Made by a program: the position numbers and the translations under genes. Below are positions 33,481 through 46,700 of a stretch of DNA of 64,000 bases, one piece after another. A model generated the notes under the pieces. That model ran no database searches, was not told where the DNA came from, and saw only the letters and a list, made by a program, of their open reading frames with translations. The stretch is from Struthio camelus (lineage: Eukaryota; Chordata; Aves; Struthioniformes; Struthionidae). The stretch covers positions 76,675,987 through 76,739,986 of the forward strand of contig NC_090942.1 of assembly GCF_040807025.1 (NCBI RefSeq). The letters run 5' to 3'. Each line of letters starts with the position of its first letter. Within the stretch, counting starts at the first letter, position 1.

Positions 33481-34217
33481 ACGGGCACGCTCGCACACGT
33501 GCAGGTGCACACACACAGAGCTGTGCATGCTCACACACATGGAGGTGCACACATGCACACACACGTGCACACACACGTAGCCATGCTCACATGCATGTAG
33601 GTGTGCACTCACACACAAATGTGCATGCTCACATGCATGTAGGAACGCAAGCACGAACAAATGGGCATGCTCACACACATGGAGGTGTGCACACACACAG
33701 AGCTATACATGCTCACACACGCACATGTGCACACACACAGTTGTGCATGCTCACACACACGGAGGTGCGCACACACATGCACACACAAACGGGCATGCTC
33801 ACATGCATGTAGGTGCACGCACACACACAAACGTGCATGCTCAAACACACGGAGGTATGCTCACACCCGTGCATGCCCCCCCCCCACAGAGGTGTGCACC
33901 CACACAAGACGCGCATGCTCACACGCATGGAGGTGCACACATGCATGCACACACATGCGCACACAAACAGGCCTGCTGACACACGTAGGCGCGCACACAC
34001 ACACACGCAAATATGCATGCTCACACACACGCAGCTGTGCACACACACACAAACACACACAGTTGTGCACGCTCACACATGTGCAGGCGCACGCATGCAC
34101 ACACAAACGTGCAAGCCCACATGCACGTAGCTGTGCGCGCCCCCACAAAGCGCGCGTGCTCACACGCGTGTAGAGGCATGCACACACACACAACCGCACA
34201 CGCTCGCACGCGTGCGC
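33481..34217. repeat. Degenerate minisatellite, unit about 42 bp, about 16 copies
   Basis: Successive units begin with a variant of GTGCATGCTCACACACATGG, continue AGGTGTGCACACACACA, and are mostly 38-48 bp, with 42 bp typical. Near-perfect starts fall at about 33523, 33620, 33662, 33744, 33792 and 33834. The array is almost entirely alternating purine-pyrimidine, with embedded CA runs, so it has Z-DNA potential. Because 42 is a multiple of three and the unit lacks stops, long spurious His/Thr-rich or Cys/Val-rich frames appear on both strands. It ends about 270 bp before the SSPN start codon. Confidence 0.85.
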
Positions 34218-34486
34218 CCAGCCCGCCCCGGGCGCCGGCCGGTTGGCAGTGCACTACCCCCCTTGGCGCCCCCCCTCTTCCCTGGGCTATATGTGGCATT
34301 TCGACCGCTCCGGACAATCCGCTCCAAACGTTTTCCATATTTGTTCAAGCCCTCCTCGATTCCAATACCGGGAACAACCCAGCCAGCACAAAGCGAAGCT
34401 GCGCGGTGGGCGGCGGCGGGGCGGGGTGGGGTGAAAAACTCGCGCGGCCCTGGGCGCGCCCACGCCAAGAGCTCGGCCCGGCCAGC
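34218..34486 (+). promoter_or_regulatory. SSPN: SSPN promoter and 5' UTR
   Basis: GC-rich sequence immediately upstream of the SSPN start codon. A TATA-like CTATATGTGG lies at 34287-34296. The CArG-like CCATATTTGT at 34335-34344 differs from the SRF consensus at the last base. GC boxes occur near 34405-34425. If the TATA-like element is used, the 5' UTR would be about 170 bases. SSPN is most strongly expressed in muscle, which would suit an SRF site. This is inference from motifs. Confidence 0.5.
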
Positions 34487-34798
34487 ATGGGGAGAAAGGA
34501 GAAGCGAGCCCCGCGCGGCGACACCTCCCGCGGCAACCGGAGCCAGGCGGGGCAGGCAGCCCCGGGCCAGGAGACCAGCGGCTCGGCGGCGACGCGGAAG
34601 GAGGAGGAGGGAGCCCGGGGGGACCCCAAAACGGGCCGGGCGGAGGAAACCCCCGCCTGCTGCGGCTGCCGCTTCCCGCTGCTGCTCGCCCTGCTGCAGC
34701 TGGCGCTGGGCACGGCCGTGGCGGTGCTGGGCTTCCTCGCGGCGGGCGTCAGCTCTTCCCTGCTAGTCAGAGACACTCCACATTGGGCTGGCATAATT
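34487..34798 (+). CDS. SSPN: SSPN coding exon 1
   Basis: This exon encodes residues 1-104: the cytoplasmic N-terminus, TM1 (FPLLLALLQLALG), the first loop (SSSLLVRDTPHW) and the start of TM2. The donor GTAAGC at 34799 fits, and the phase is 0. The N-terminus is longer and differs more from mammals than the rest. Confidence 0.95.
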
Positions 34799-37700
34799 GT
34801 AAGCATATACTTTATAAAAAAAAAAAAAAAAGGAAAAAAAGAAAAGAAGGAAAAAAAATGAAGGGAAAAAAAAAAAAAAAGAAAAAGCCGTTCTGCGCGA
34901 AGCGCCTTTGCCGGCGCTCAGGGACTAACCGCCTGCATGCGCTGCACTGCTCGAGTGACCCTCACTAGCGAGACCCCCCCCCGGCCCGTCCCTTTGCCCC
35001 CGCTGGCCGCCTTGGCCCTGCCGGCAGAGCCGCCCAGGGAGAGCGCTGCCCAAGGCGCTCCTTCCCCCGCCGTGGCCCCAAACAGCCCGGCATAAACCGC
35101 GGGGGCTGCCTGTACGCCTTAGCTGCGGCTTGGCAGCCCAAAATCGTGCCGGGTAACGCGGGGTGGGGGGGAAGGTGCTTTGGCTCCGGACGTTGTTGCC
35201 CCCCGACCCCGGTCCCCCCACGGCGGCTGAGCAGCGCGCAACGCTCAGCTTCCAGCTCGGCGCGTTTGTAATGGTCGCGGGGGAGAAACGGCTGCGTTTT
35301 TTTTTTTTTTTTTTTGGAGGGGGGGGGCTTCCGCCGCTGCCCCGCTTTGGGGGAGGGAGGGGAAAGGAGAGGGGGGTTGGAAAAACGCGCTGTGATTTAA
35401 CCCCTTCCGTGCCCGCCCGCTCCTGAGGGCTGGTGCCGGAAAGGTGAGGGTGCGCCGGGGAGCGGGCCGGCCCACGCGTGACGGGGTCACGCGCCGCTTT
35501 GGGTGGGTGACCCCGCGCCGCCGGGGGAATGCAGCCGCCCGCCCAGAAACTTGAGCGGGTGCCCAGCTCCCGCCCCGCTCGGCCGCCGTTTCGGGGAAGG
35601 ATGGGTGATTACCCGCCTCGGAGATGCCACCGATGCAATTTAATGTGCATTTTGCCCCCCCCCCAAAAAAAAACCAAAAAAAGGCAGCAGGCTTCAAGAA
35701 AACGCACGCTGATGTGTTAGTACTATTTTGGGCATCATCAGGCTGTAGGAACTCCGGGCGAGTAAATAGCTGTTTGGGCGCGGGGACGCGCTCGCCGGCC
35801 GCTGCAGCAGCGTTATCGCCCTAAATGCAATTCCCTCTCCGCCTGGGGATCGCCCCAGCACCTCAGTGGTGCGGGGTTACTGCGTTACGGTGACCGCTGC
35901 AAGCCCCGCTGCAGCGGCTGGCCGGCAGCGGCGGTGGGGAGCAGGGCCCGGGCTCCCCCCGCCCCGAGCAGCGGCAGCTCCTCTTCCTCGTGCCCTCCCT
36001 GCTGCCCTTCCCGCGGAAGAGGTGGCCAAATGCTTGGCGGTGTTTTGTGGGGTGGGAGGCTGCTCTGGCTTAGGAGGGGAGCTTCCTCCTGATTTTCTTC
36101 TGGTAGGAGTGAGGGTGGAGCACGGAAGATAAAATAGCAGCGTGAGACATTTTCACCTTTTTTTTTAATATTATTAATTATTATTTTAGAAGCCTGGAGG
36201 TCAAATTCGCTTTTCCGCACAGCGCTAGCCGTATCCCAGATGCGAAAGAGCGGTGTTGCTGGAAGAGGTGGCACGGGCACAGGGCGAGCTGGGCCGAACC
36301 CACGCAGGGCCAGGGGCGAGGGAAAACGTGGGAGGCTCTGGCAGCCCCTGCCCCGTCTGAACGTCGTCAGCCGCCACAAGTTGTAACGTGAAGGTACATA
36401 GTGCTGACCTTTGCCGAGTACTCGTCTTCCTTGGGGAGGCCTGAAACCCAGCCAAAGCCACTGCTTTTTTAAGACTGCTCTATAGCCCCTACCGGTTTTT
36501 AGCCACCGCTGTTTGCGGCGGTGACGCTGGGATGAGCTGGTGTACGGCTTGGGCTCGGGCGGCAGGTCCCGTCTGGGGGCTGCCGAAGCCGTAGGGAGTT
36601 GTGAGCACGTCTCGGGGGTCTCCGGCTGGGGCAGCTCCAAGACGTACAATGTGGGGCGACCTACGTGTGGCGCAGAGGACGCGTCTCGGGGCACGAAGTG
36701 GCTTCTTGAAGCTCCTTGATTCGCGTAGTGCAGCGGGGCTGCACTTGGTGCAGCAGAACAGGAAGATGCAGTGCAAAGTGCCAGCGTGCGACTGTTCCCG
36801 TAGCATCTCGCCCAAGCGCGCTTTTCAAAGGCCGCGATAGGCATGCGGCATCCAGAACTTAATTTAAAAATGTATTATCGGGACCTTTTTAGCAACATTA
36901 GCGATAATGGGCCAAGCTCATCCCCGGTGTAGCTCCACTGGAATTACACCAGGGTGAATTTGACCCTGTGGCTGTTAATGGAGGATGACGGAAAAATGAA
37001 GGAAAATTGCTGATGATGTGTTACATAGACCTCGAGTAATTGAAGGATTTTTTTTTTCCCCCTCTTTATTAGCAGCAAAACAGTGACACCATTCTTGGCT
37101 GAAAATCAAGCTCTTTAGTGCGTTAGCATGAACGAGAAGGAACTTATTTAGACAAGCACCTAGAGTCAAACGTCTCCAAGGAAAACCAAAAAACCCGAGG
37201 CAGTCCGGACTAGACTGATTCAACACCCGACCTAGGGCTAGCGGAGGCCCCCGCCGGGGCTGCCCGGCTCTGCTCTGCGCCCGCGCCGGCCAGCCCCAGG
37301 TGAGCCGCGCGGGAGCTCCTGGCCCCCGGACGCGAGGGCACGCGGCGGCTGGCTCGCTCGCCTTGCATCGGAAACGGTGCACTGCGAAACCCAGTGGAAA
37401 CCTCCTCGTTTCAAATGAATTTCGCTTGAAATCTGCAGGGCATTAGTCAGAAACCAAAGGAGAGTTTTTTTGAGCAGAAACCAAGGAGCCTAAGTGATTT
37501 ACCACTTCTGCTTCAGCTTGAATAGCTTATTCCCTTTAAAATGTCTCTGCTGCACCGCTGGGGCCGGGCAAACGGGTGCAGTTAAAGCCGCCGGGGCAGC
37601 GCCCGTTTCACCGCCCTGCAGCCCTTTCCAGCGAGGGCGCCTAGGTCTGAGGTCTGCGCCAGCTCGCTGCCCCCCGGGCAGCCTGGCCCCCTCTCCCAGT

Positions 37701-40700
37701 ATAGCCCTTTCTGCCCCTACGAACTCTTCCCAAAGCCACCAGGGTGGACTGAGGGGTTTGTTGTTTTTTTTTTTTCCCTGAGCATTGCCACCGACTTGCT
37801 ACGTAGCTTTGGGCGAGTTACTTCGCCGTGCGAAGACTCTGCTGTTTCCCCTGCAAAGTGGGGTTAATAGTGGCTGTCCGTCATGCCTTGCTTTGAGATC
37901 CTCGGATGAAAAGCGTGGCAGAGGCGGTATGTATTAACGGCACCCTTTCCGTTCTTTTTCATTAGCTCGTGGCCTTTTGACACCTAGAAGCCGAAACGGT
38001 GTGTTTCTCCTTGAAGATCTGCTCTTGGCTTATTTCTCCTGTGATCAAAAGCCGAGAGTATCAGAAATTTCACAGGCAAGCCTGAGCTCTTTCAGCCCCG
38101 TTTTGTAGACTCAGCCAGCTAAGAAGGTTACAAAAATAATCATCAAAAATGATTATCTAGGGTGTTTATTGCGGAAGTTATTCTATGTACATATATACAT
38201 GGGCTTTTTAACACGTATACTTTTTTATACACGTATACTACATGGTTCTAAAAGCCCCCAAATTTTTATGTATAAATACACACACACACACACACATACA
38301 TTGTGTTAAATATTTGTTATATGCTGCATATTTTAAATCACATACATTTTATTACATATATATGTATATATATACACATATATACAAATTTGGATTTAAA
38401 AAAATTTTTTTTGTCATCTTTTACCCAAGTGGATCAAGGCAACAACTGTGGATCCATCTGTCTTTCATTTTGTTGTGTACTTTATCTCAAAAGCGTCAAA
38501 GCAAAAAATGGCCTAGAAAAATTAGAGGCGCTTTCATGCGATTTGAACCTCCAAATCCCCTCTGGGATTTGGGTACTCCGTTGCTTAGAGGTGTGAGCTG
38601 TTCGTTGCCGCTTGCGGTTTGCAGATGTTGCTGCGGGCGAGTCTCCCCCACCCGCGGAGGACGCGCGGGGAGACGTGCCGGGAGGTCGGTGCCGACGTGC
38701 CGGGGCCGGGGCCGCGGAGAGGAGCCGCCGCGCGGTTCCCGGAGAAACGTTCTCCGTGCGCTCAGCCTGCACCGGCAGGGAGGGGTGTCCCAGGCGCTGG
38801 GCTTGCCTTGAGCGCTCCTCGGAGGGCCGGATCTCCACGGGATTTTGGTGCCGGTAGCAGCCAGGGCCCCACGGGGCGATTATTTCTAGGAGCTCAGAGG
38901 TCGGGGCGCTGGCTCAGATCTCGGCGAAAAGCCCTTCCCATCGCTCTCGGTGCCCGCGTGATGGGCGTGCGCCCCCACAACCCGGCCCTTCAGGCTGCCC
39001 TTTCGGCTTTATCCCTGCCTCCTACCTCTCGTTGCCCCAGGGAGGTCCCTCTTGAGCTTCCCCCCCCCCGGCTCGGGCCCATTCCAGCTTTTTTTCCCTT
39101 TTATCGCCACCTTTGGCCTGCCTTCAGTTGCTTTCGCTGCCTTGATTTTTGGTGTGCTTTTGCAGGTGTAAGTGCGCTCGCGGACCGTCCTCCTTGGGTG
39201 TTACCGGCCGTGCCTCCTTCACCTTCCCAAAGGCGAGCGCCTGTGCCAGCAGGGCTCACACACCCCTGCCCGGGCCCTTCAGTGCTGCACATCCGCCCCC
39301 GGCATTTGCCCACCCTGCTGCCTGGCTGGGGAGCCCAAAGGTCCCTGAGATTTAGCAAAACCACAGCCGTGACTTGTTGCTTTTTGGTCGCAACAGTCAG
39401 GCGCTGGCTTCCCTGAGCGGATGGAGCGAGGCTGGTCTAGGACTTGCTGGTGCAAAAGGCAGACCAAGTTTTAACTGCAAAAGCAATTTAATTATTCTTC
39501 ATTTACCTAGAGTCAGCTATGTTCATGCTGTTTCTCCTTTTAGGTTTTTAAACCTATTTTTAAAAAGCTGTAACAAAATTTTAAGCCAAAACCTTCGCAG
39601 AAGGCAATGTTTTTTGCTTGGAGTAGCTCCTAGTCAAGGATAGGAGATGGCTGGAAAAGAGCTCTTAAAAGTTGAAGAAAGTTAGAAATTGTCCCTTTTT
39701 TTTTGAGGGGAAGCTCTCTGCAAGAGAGAGTCTCTGAGCGCGTCGTGTCGTACAACCAGGGAGCTGCATGAGACAACCGAGACCTGCGGCCGGGCGGGCA
39801 CGGGAGCTGGCGTTCGTGTTTAAAAGCTCTCCCAAAGCTTAGTACAAGGCATGCACCAAACAGCCGGGCAGACCTCGCAGCACGGCGTGTCCCTCTCACA
39901 TGCCGATAACCGAGGTGTTTGCTTAACTGATGTATTTCTGCTGCTCGACACGTGAGAGCCTGACTCGGACGCTGGGTCTTGTTCCCAGCTCTGCCGCTGA
40001 CCCGTCACGTGTCCAGGGGCCGGCCAGCCCGGGAGCCAAAATCAATAGTCCCACAGACAGCCGCCTCGCAAAAGGGCACAGGGCGGCCGCTCCGGCCACG
40101 AAGGGGGAGCCGAGAGGTTTTCCGCGTTTCCCAAAAGCTCTGAGTCTTGTCTGCGCTTCCACGGAAGAAGGAGGGCAGGAGGCAGCTAGGGACGGCTTGG
40201 GGTCCGCCTTTCGCGGACAGCGCAGGCACAGCCTCGGTGGCTTTAGGTGACCGAGGTTCGTGTCACTTTGGGGCTGTAAAGTCGTGCTGGTATCCCCAGC
40301 TGCCGGGGGAAGCAGCAGAGCCCCCAAGATTAGGCTGGACTTGTGAAACGGTGGGACATGGCATCGGGGAGAGGACCAGACGGGGGCTTCCCTCGCTCCT
40401 GCCCCGAACGGGCACAGGGAGGGCGACGCGTTTAGTTGTGAAGGTAGCGCTTCGGGCTCCTGGTTGTGAGGTGGATGCTGAAAGGGTGAAACGTTGTGCC
40501 AGGCTGTGCTATAAAGCGACACGAATTAGAAATCAGCGTTAAATGCATCCGGATGATTAGCTCGGGTTGGTTAGCCGGGTGCTCCTCCGGCCTAGAAGGG
40601 ATTTGCTGTACCTGTAACCGATCCCGTAATGTAAATAATGTCCCCAGCTGAGTGCGAGGAGGCAACTAGAAGTGCATGTCATCCTGGACGATTCCCCCGC

Positions 40701-43700
40701 ACCGAGGAGGCCGCCTCCCTCGCCTCCGGCTTTCCCGATTCCCACAACCCCTTTCCGCCAGGCCAGACACCCTGGCAATGGCCTACCAAATATCAGACAA
40801 GCGTTTGGGGCTTTAGGCAACCATTTCATCTTCCCGGAGGGGGTCAATAATTGGGAAGTCTCCCCGGCTGGAGCGGGAGCCAACTGAGCCCGTTCCGTAT
40901 TGATATATATGGGGGCTGATTGACTCTTTAAAGCCCCTGAAATGTGCTCGCTTTTAAAGCCTGAAAGCAAAGAGACACTTTCTTGTTAGTCTTGGCCCCT
41001 TGCTGTTTTTTTCTGTTGCTTTTGACACCTCTTCCTGCAGCAATTGTGGAGGTGGCTTTCAGGCCAGCTTCACCTCCTGTACCACCTCGCTGGGTTTTTA
41101 ACTTTCGCCTGTTATTAGGGAAACCAATTTCAATTTTTAATAAAAGGTGACAGTTAAAAATCGGCACCATCAAAGCAGCTAATGGAAATTATAGTCGTGC
41201 AGGCATCCATTTTTTATACAAGCTAGCTTCAATTAGCCATGGGCAAACATCAAAAGGTTTAGGGGATGCCTGCCTCAAAGAAGAGCCTCCAAGTTTGGGT
41301 ATTTAATTGAACCGTCTCCAAACTACCTGAAACGCTGGATGGTATGCACGGAGGACTTTTGTGGAATATGCTCCTGTGGGGTTTCCAGCACTTGTTTATA
41401 GCCACATCTGGACCTAGCACCAGAGCTGCATTCTGCAGAGCTCTCCGCCATTAAATCTCAACATTTCCTATGCACTGATGTGATTAACTGAAAGCCATAC
41501 TTCTTTGTTTTTTGATCAGCTGTAGAATGGAACACTTTGATGGGGAAAAATGTTGAAATTTCAACATTTCGTCTTTCAAAATGGTTGGAGCAGGTAGCTC
41601 CGCTCCGAAAGTCCGTGTGATAACAGGTCAAGTGCACATCCAGTACAGGACAGCACTGTGTTTTAGCACCTGAGCAGCACAGCCTCAGGGGGAAGGAGGG
41701 AGGTAATCAGACTTTGGGACTAGCTTATGTCTGTGCAAAAAGTCTAGGTAAGACTTGCAGGGGGAGGTTGTCCAAAGAGGTTTCCTCAGCCTAGGTAGCC
41801 TTTTGACTCTGTGGGGATGACGGCTTTCCATAGCTTCACGGTAATGGACACGTTTTGTTCTGCAAGCCTTAGTCACGCAGCAGCCTTAGCCATGCTGCAC
41901 TTCTCATATTACACATTATCTGGGAACTTTTGGTATTTTTGTTAGGTTCCCTCAGGCACTCGATTGCCCGCCGCCACATTTCTGACGTAACGGCAATAGC
42001 GGACTCCTGCCGCGGCGCCTGGTTTTGTAAGCGATGCCGTGATGGTAACCTTTGCAGCGGGCCCTGGGAAACGCAGCTCATCGTGGGAGAAGCGAACATT
42101 GTCACCGCGAGGAAACTGACAGCGCGCAGCAGCGATCATTATAGGAAGATAACGGTTTCGTTTGGTTAGGAACATTCTGGCAGGATTTTGATTACAGAAT
42201 TTAAAAGAAAGTTGTGTCCCCGCCGTGGGGTGCTACCCTTGGTTCGAAGGATCTCAGAGGAAAGAAATCATTATTACGTTCTGTAGGTGGGGTGGGGATG
42301 GTCAGTTTTCGTGTGTTTTTATGGCTCTCGGGAGAATGAATTCCTAGATGATGACGATGGCCTTTGCCTGCTACCACAATATACATGTTTAACATTAATA
42401 TTGCAGCTATTATTTCTGGGAGTAATTTATGTACAACTAGCGTGTCCTTCAATCTAATGAGAAATCTGTAAGAGGGACTACCATTATGGAGTAATATTTC
42501 TTTGTGGCAGTTTGACTTCTTTTACCTGTGTGAGCAAGACCTGGGCTCACCCGAGGCTGATGAGAGCTAGTGGTAAAAGCAGCCTGTAGTACCCACTTTC
42601 GTTGCGGTTTCCTCGAACCTCATAAAGTGAACGAACGTCAGTGTTGCTGCCTGTAATACTATGTACGGCTGTCTGGCTTCAGAGGTGATCCTGCTTCATA
42701 ACGGCAAAGCCAACAGGAACGTTTCCTTTCTTGCATCAAAGTCTGCGTCCACCGGGTTTGTTAAACTCTGTGGATAGCATGGTTTCTCTGGACATCAGGA
42801 TGGGAGCTAAGTCATTGCCGTGTCTGATAAGGCCAGTAATCCATCGAGCCATGCATCTCACCTGAGGGTAAGCCAGAGACTTCAGAGACAACTAGCAGAG
42901 ATCATTGCTTTATCCTTATCCCTCAGACAGAGAGATCCATAGTAACCTGAAGTGAGCAGCTGTAAAATAACTTGCCCATCATGGACATTTCTTCCTGATT
43001 CTGTTAAGAGTTTTTTTTTTCCCTGAAGCCTGAGAGTTTGCCTTCCTATTTAAACAGGAACAGTCTGCCTGTTGCACCCTTGGTCTCAGCAATGCTGTGT
43101 GGCATTATACTGAATGCATCTGAGAGGTATTATCCTCCTTTGAGTTTGTTTTTTGACCTGCAACGGTTCTTGCAGGGGGCTTTTACTAACCAGCCCATAC
43201 GTAAAAAGCAGATGAGGTGTATTGCACCCGTGTGGGAGCATTTGCAGCAGTTGCCTTGTGGTGTGTCGTAGGCCCAGGATGCTCCTTTGAATCAGATTTT
43301 CCCTCCTTCCTTAATCTCTTTGTAGAGCTTTTCAGCTCTCCTGTTTTACCAGCCTCAAGGACCAAGACTTCCAAGATGCCCAGGACATCCTAGGAGGAAG
43401 CATTATTTTGCTGGAGAAAGCTACCTATTTTATAGCCACACTTGGGCTAAAAGACTAGCATCAACAACAAAACAGTCTGACAAATATGCAAGGGAGAGAT
43501 AAAGACAGATTAGAGCAATCTGTGGTTTTGAAAGCTGTCGAAATAAAGCCAACCACATTAGCATGTCAGTGTGCAAAGCTAATGAATGCAAACCACAGCG
43601 GAAATTTTTGCCCTACATGTTCGTATTTCCCCCAATCATGTATATTACATGACCAGATTCATCGTTGCCGTGCGGGCTCCCCGTATCTATCATACACCTT

Positions 43701-46700
43701 GCGCTTGGCCCTTACGCGACCAGGCCCGAGGGAGCCACAGCGAGCTGCGGGTGGGGAGCGCGGACCCATGGCATCCAGCCTCCCCGCTCAGGTGCAATGA
43801 GCTTTACCCCCATGCCGTTCTCAGCTCTTTCCTTGACACGTCTGCTTTTTCCTTCTGGAAATAGCGAGCTATTTTTCTCCCCTGCGGTTGTTTCAAGAAC
43901 TGGGATTGAGTTTAATAGGCGGGAAGCGGCTGGCTAGCGTAGGGGGGAGGTTGGCACCGTGCTGGTTGCCACCACGCTTTGAGGGCCGGCCTAGCGGTTC
44001 AGCGCAGGGATTTCTGGTGTCGGCGTCCTGGCTTGAGATCCGTCTTCCTTATGACCGCTAGGCAACATGCATGTACGGAGCGAGCCTGATGGCCAAAGCC
44101 CTTATGGTCTAGGCTCTGTAGCCTGCAGGTGCAAGGACCCTCCCAGCCAAATTGACTGGAAGGTCTAGTCCTACATACGCTTGGGATCTGGTGCTGTTCC
44201 CGTCAAAACCTATAGGAACGCAACTTAGTTCTCATAACAACAGGAGCTAGCCCTATCTGGGGGGCGGGGGGAGCCCAGAAATTACCAACTCCTATTTAGA
44301 TTGTGGCTTAACAACGAAATTAATTCTTGAGTCGCTTTCTAGACCTCAGATGTTGCAGCCTAATGGAAGGAATATCTGCTGCTTCCCACTAAAAAGAAAT
44401 AGTATTGAGGCTTCTTGTTAAGAATATAAACTTTTGATTTTTCAGCCAGCTCCGGTAAACAGCTGGTTTCACCAGCTTGGGAACTGGAGGATTTCACAGC
44501 GTGTGCAGTAAGCAAAATTAAGTCTGTACCCTTCCTAAATACAGTTGTATCACAGTCGGGTCTTTTTCTAGATGGTCCTTTTCTAAATTTAAGTTCTTTC
44601 CTTGGATAACCTTTCATGTCACCACCTATTGAGCGAAGGGTGTGTTAGTCTGTCTGGACAATTTTGAAACAGGATCTTGAAACAGACTCGCACTGAGATG
44701 TACTCAGTGCAGAAGTGCATATTTCTAGGTTTGCAGATAAGGGTTGTGAGAGCTGATCTAATTAACCGTTCTTCAGCAGCTCTTAGAGAATCTATTTTAT
44801 TTGTGTAACAAATATGCGTTGATTGATGGCAACGGAGCGCTAAACCAGTTCAATTGTGTTTTATGTTGTATACTTAGTCAATAAGGCACAGGAAGCGTGT
44901 GTTTCACACTGGGCTATTGCAAAGGCTATTGAACCGCCAGAATGCAGCAGCACCGAACGCTGCTTAACAGTCAGCATCGGCCGCATCCGTAACGCCATGT
45001 AATGCATCTGTCTTAGTCACTTCTGTAGTCATCTGCTATAATGTAACTGTCTTTGTCACTTAGGGGGTCCGAACGAATATTTACCAACGGATTTTTATAG
45101 TTATTCTATTACACTTCACAGGCATAAATCAAAAGCTATCTATTAATAATGTATAATATAGAAACACAGGCTGTTTTCTGCATAAATGTTCCACACACCA
45201 GTTCACTCTAGTGAGGGAATTTACCTTTAAAGAACAGAAATGTAAAACATATATGGGTCATAATCCTCAGCAGCGTTGCTTTTTACTGTCGCTCACAAAA
45301 ATACGTTTGGCGCTCTCTTCTTCACATCTCTGGTTTTAAAAAAATGTTGGTCTATTGTTATAATAGCAATACTTAAGCCTTCTGAAATACCCTGCCCAAG
45401 CCTTGCTGGAATCTCGACCCCGTGTAATCTTTTAGAAATACCTATAAAACGTGGCTCCCCAAATATCTCTGAGCATGTTTTTTAAATCGCAGAGGAACTT
45501 TATAGAAAGTGCCTGCAGGATGGAAATCCTTTTAAATGATACTCTTCTGTATCGTTTTCTGGTGAGGGAGGCCTGATCCTGCTGTGCGGAAGGTCAGCAG
45601 CGTTTTTGCCAGAGTTGCACAAGGCCTCATTTCCCTAGCACTCGTCTGGGAGAGAAAAAATTTCCGGTTTGTAACTGGAAATATTCGTATCTGAATCGTC
45701 ACTCAGCTGCATCCTCTTTAAGGCGAACGTCCGTCCGTGGGCTGTGTGTGGGGCCGGGGGGAATTGCCACCAGGGAGAGGGTGAGCAGACACCGTCCCGT
45801 GATGTCTCGCTGGAGCGACCGGGGGGCAAAGCAGGCCCTCGGCTCACCCAAGTACAAATGCCCACCAGCGCAACTGAAGCAAAGCAAATTTGATTTATTG
45901 CTCGTAACAAGATCCTTTGAGCACCAGATCCTGAAAATGCTTAGGTCTGGCTCTGACGTGAGCGGCTCCTTTGATTTCACGTGAATTTGAGCATGCAAAG
46001 TTAAGGCTTTTCTCTTTCTCACTGCGAGTTCTTCACTTCAGCCGTGACTGTAACTGAGGGAGTTTATCATTTGGATATTACTAAAGATATGATCTCCTTA
46101 AGATTTAAGTTTTATGGGGATGTTAATTGAATTAAAAGATTATTACACAGTGCAAGGGACCAAGGACATGGGCGATTAATCCTGAGAAGTAAAGTGTTTG
46201 AGTCACCCAGACATGCTATAGAGGGGGAAAAACCAGTACTGAAGGACCTTTGACAAGAAAGGTTGTTTTTTCCCCCCGACAGCCCCGTCAACTATTGCTG
46301 TCAACAATAAAAAGAAGAAAACAAATAAATTGGAGGCCATGTGTAAGTCATAGGACCAGAATATAAATACACATGACATGGAAAGGAGTAAATAATACTG
46401 ACGCTTTCTTTAGAAATGTTCTCAGGCCGAAATGACATGAAATAAAACTATATGAGGAAAAGTGCTATTAATCACACGGGTGCTTGAGAGACATGACTGT
46501 CCATACTTTCCAAAGCACTCTTCCTTCACAGGGCTACCATCTAGCCGCTTACACTGACAATGTCGATATAAAGAAAAGTTTGGCGTTTTATTCATAAAAC
46601 TATAGGAAGAATGGGTTTAACCAAGGCTATCGACACGCACTTTTCCGTCCACGTCAAATGGTCCCCTGCAAAGCTCATCTCCTGGTTTTTCCCACCACCC

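Noticed and set aside
33160-34199. Long His/Thr-rich and Cys/Val-rich frames on both strands
   Set aside because: They are products of the stop-free minisatellite, whose period is a multiple of three.
33481-34217. CRISPR-like repeat array
   Set aside because: The units are degenerate and contiguous with no distinct spacers, in a vertebrate genome. It is a minisatellite.
34013-34486. In-frame N-terminal extension of SSPN
   Set aside because: It would translate the minisatellite and promoter. The ATG at 34487 has a strong context and gives the family-like N-terminus.
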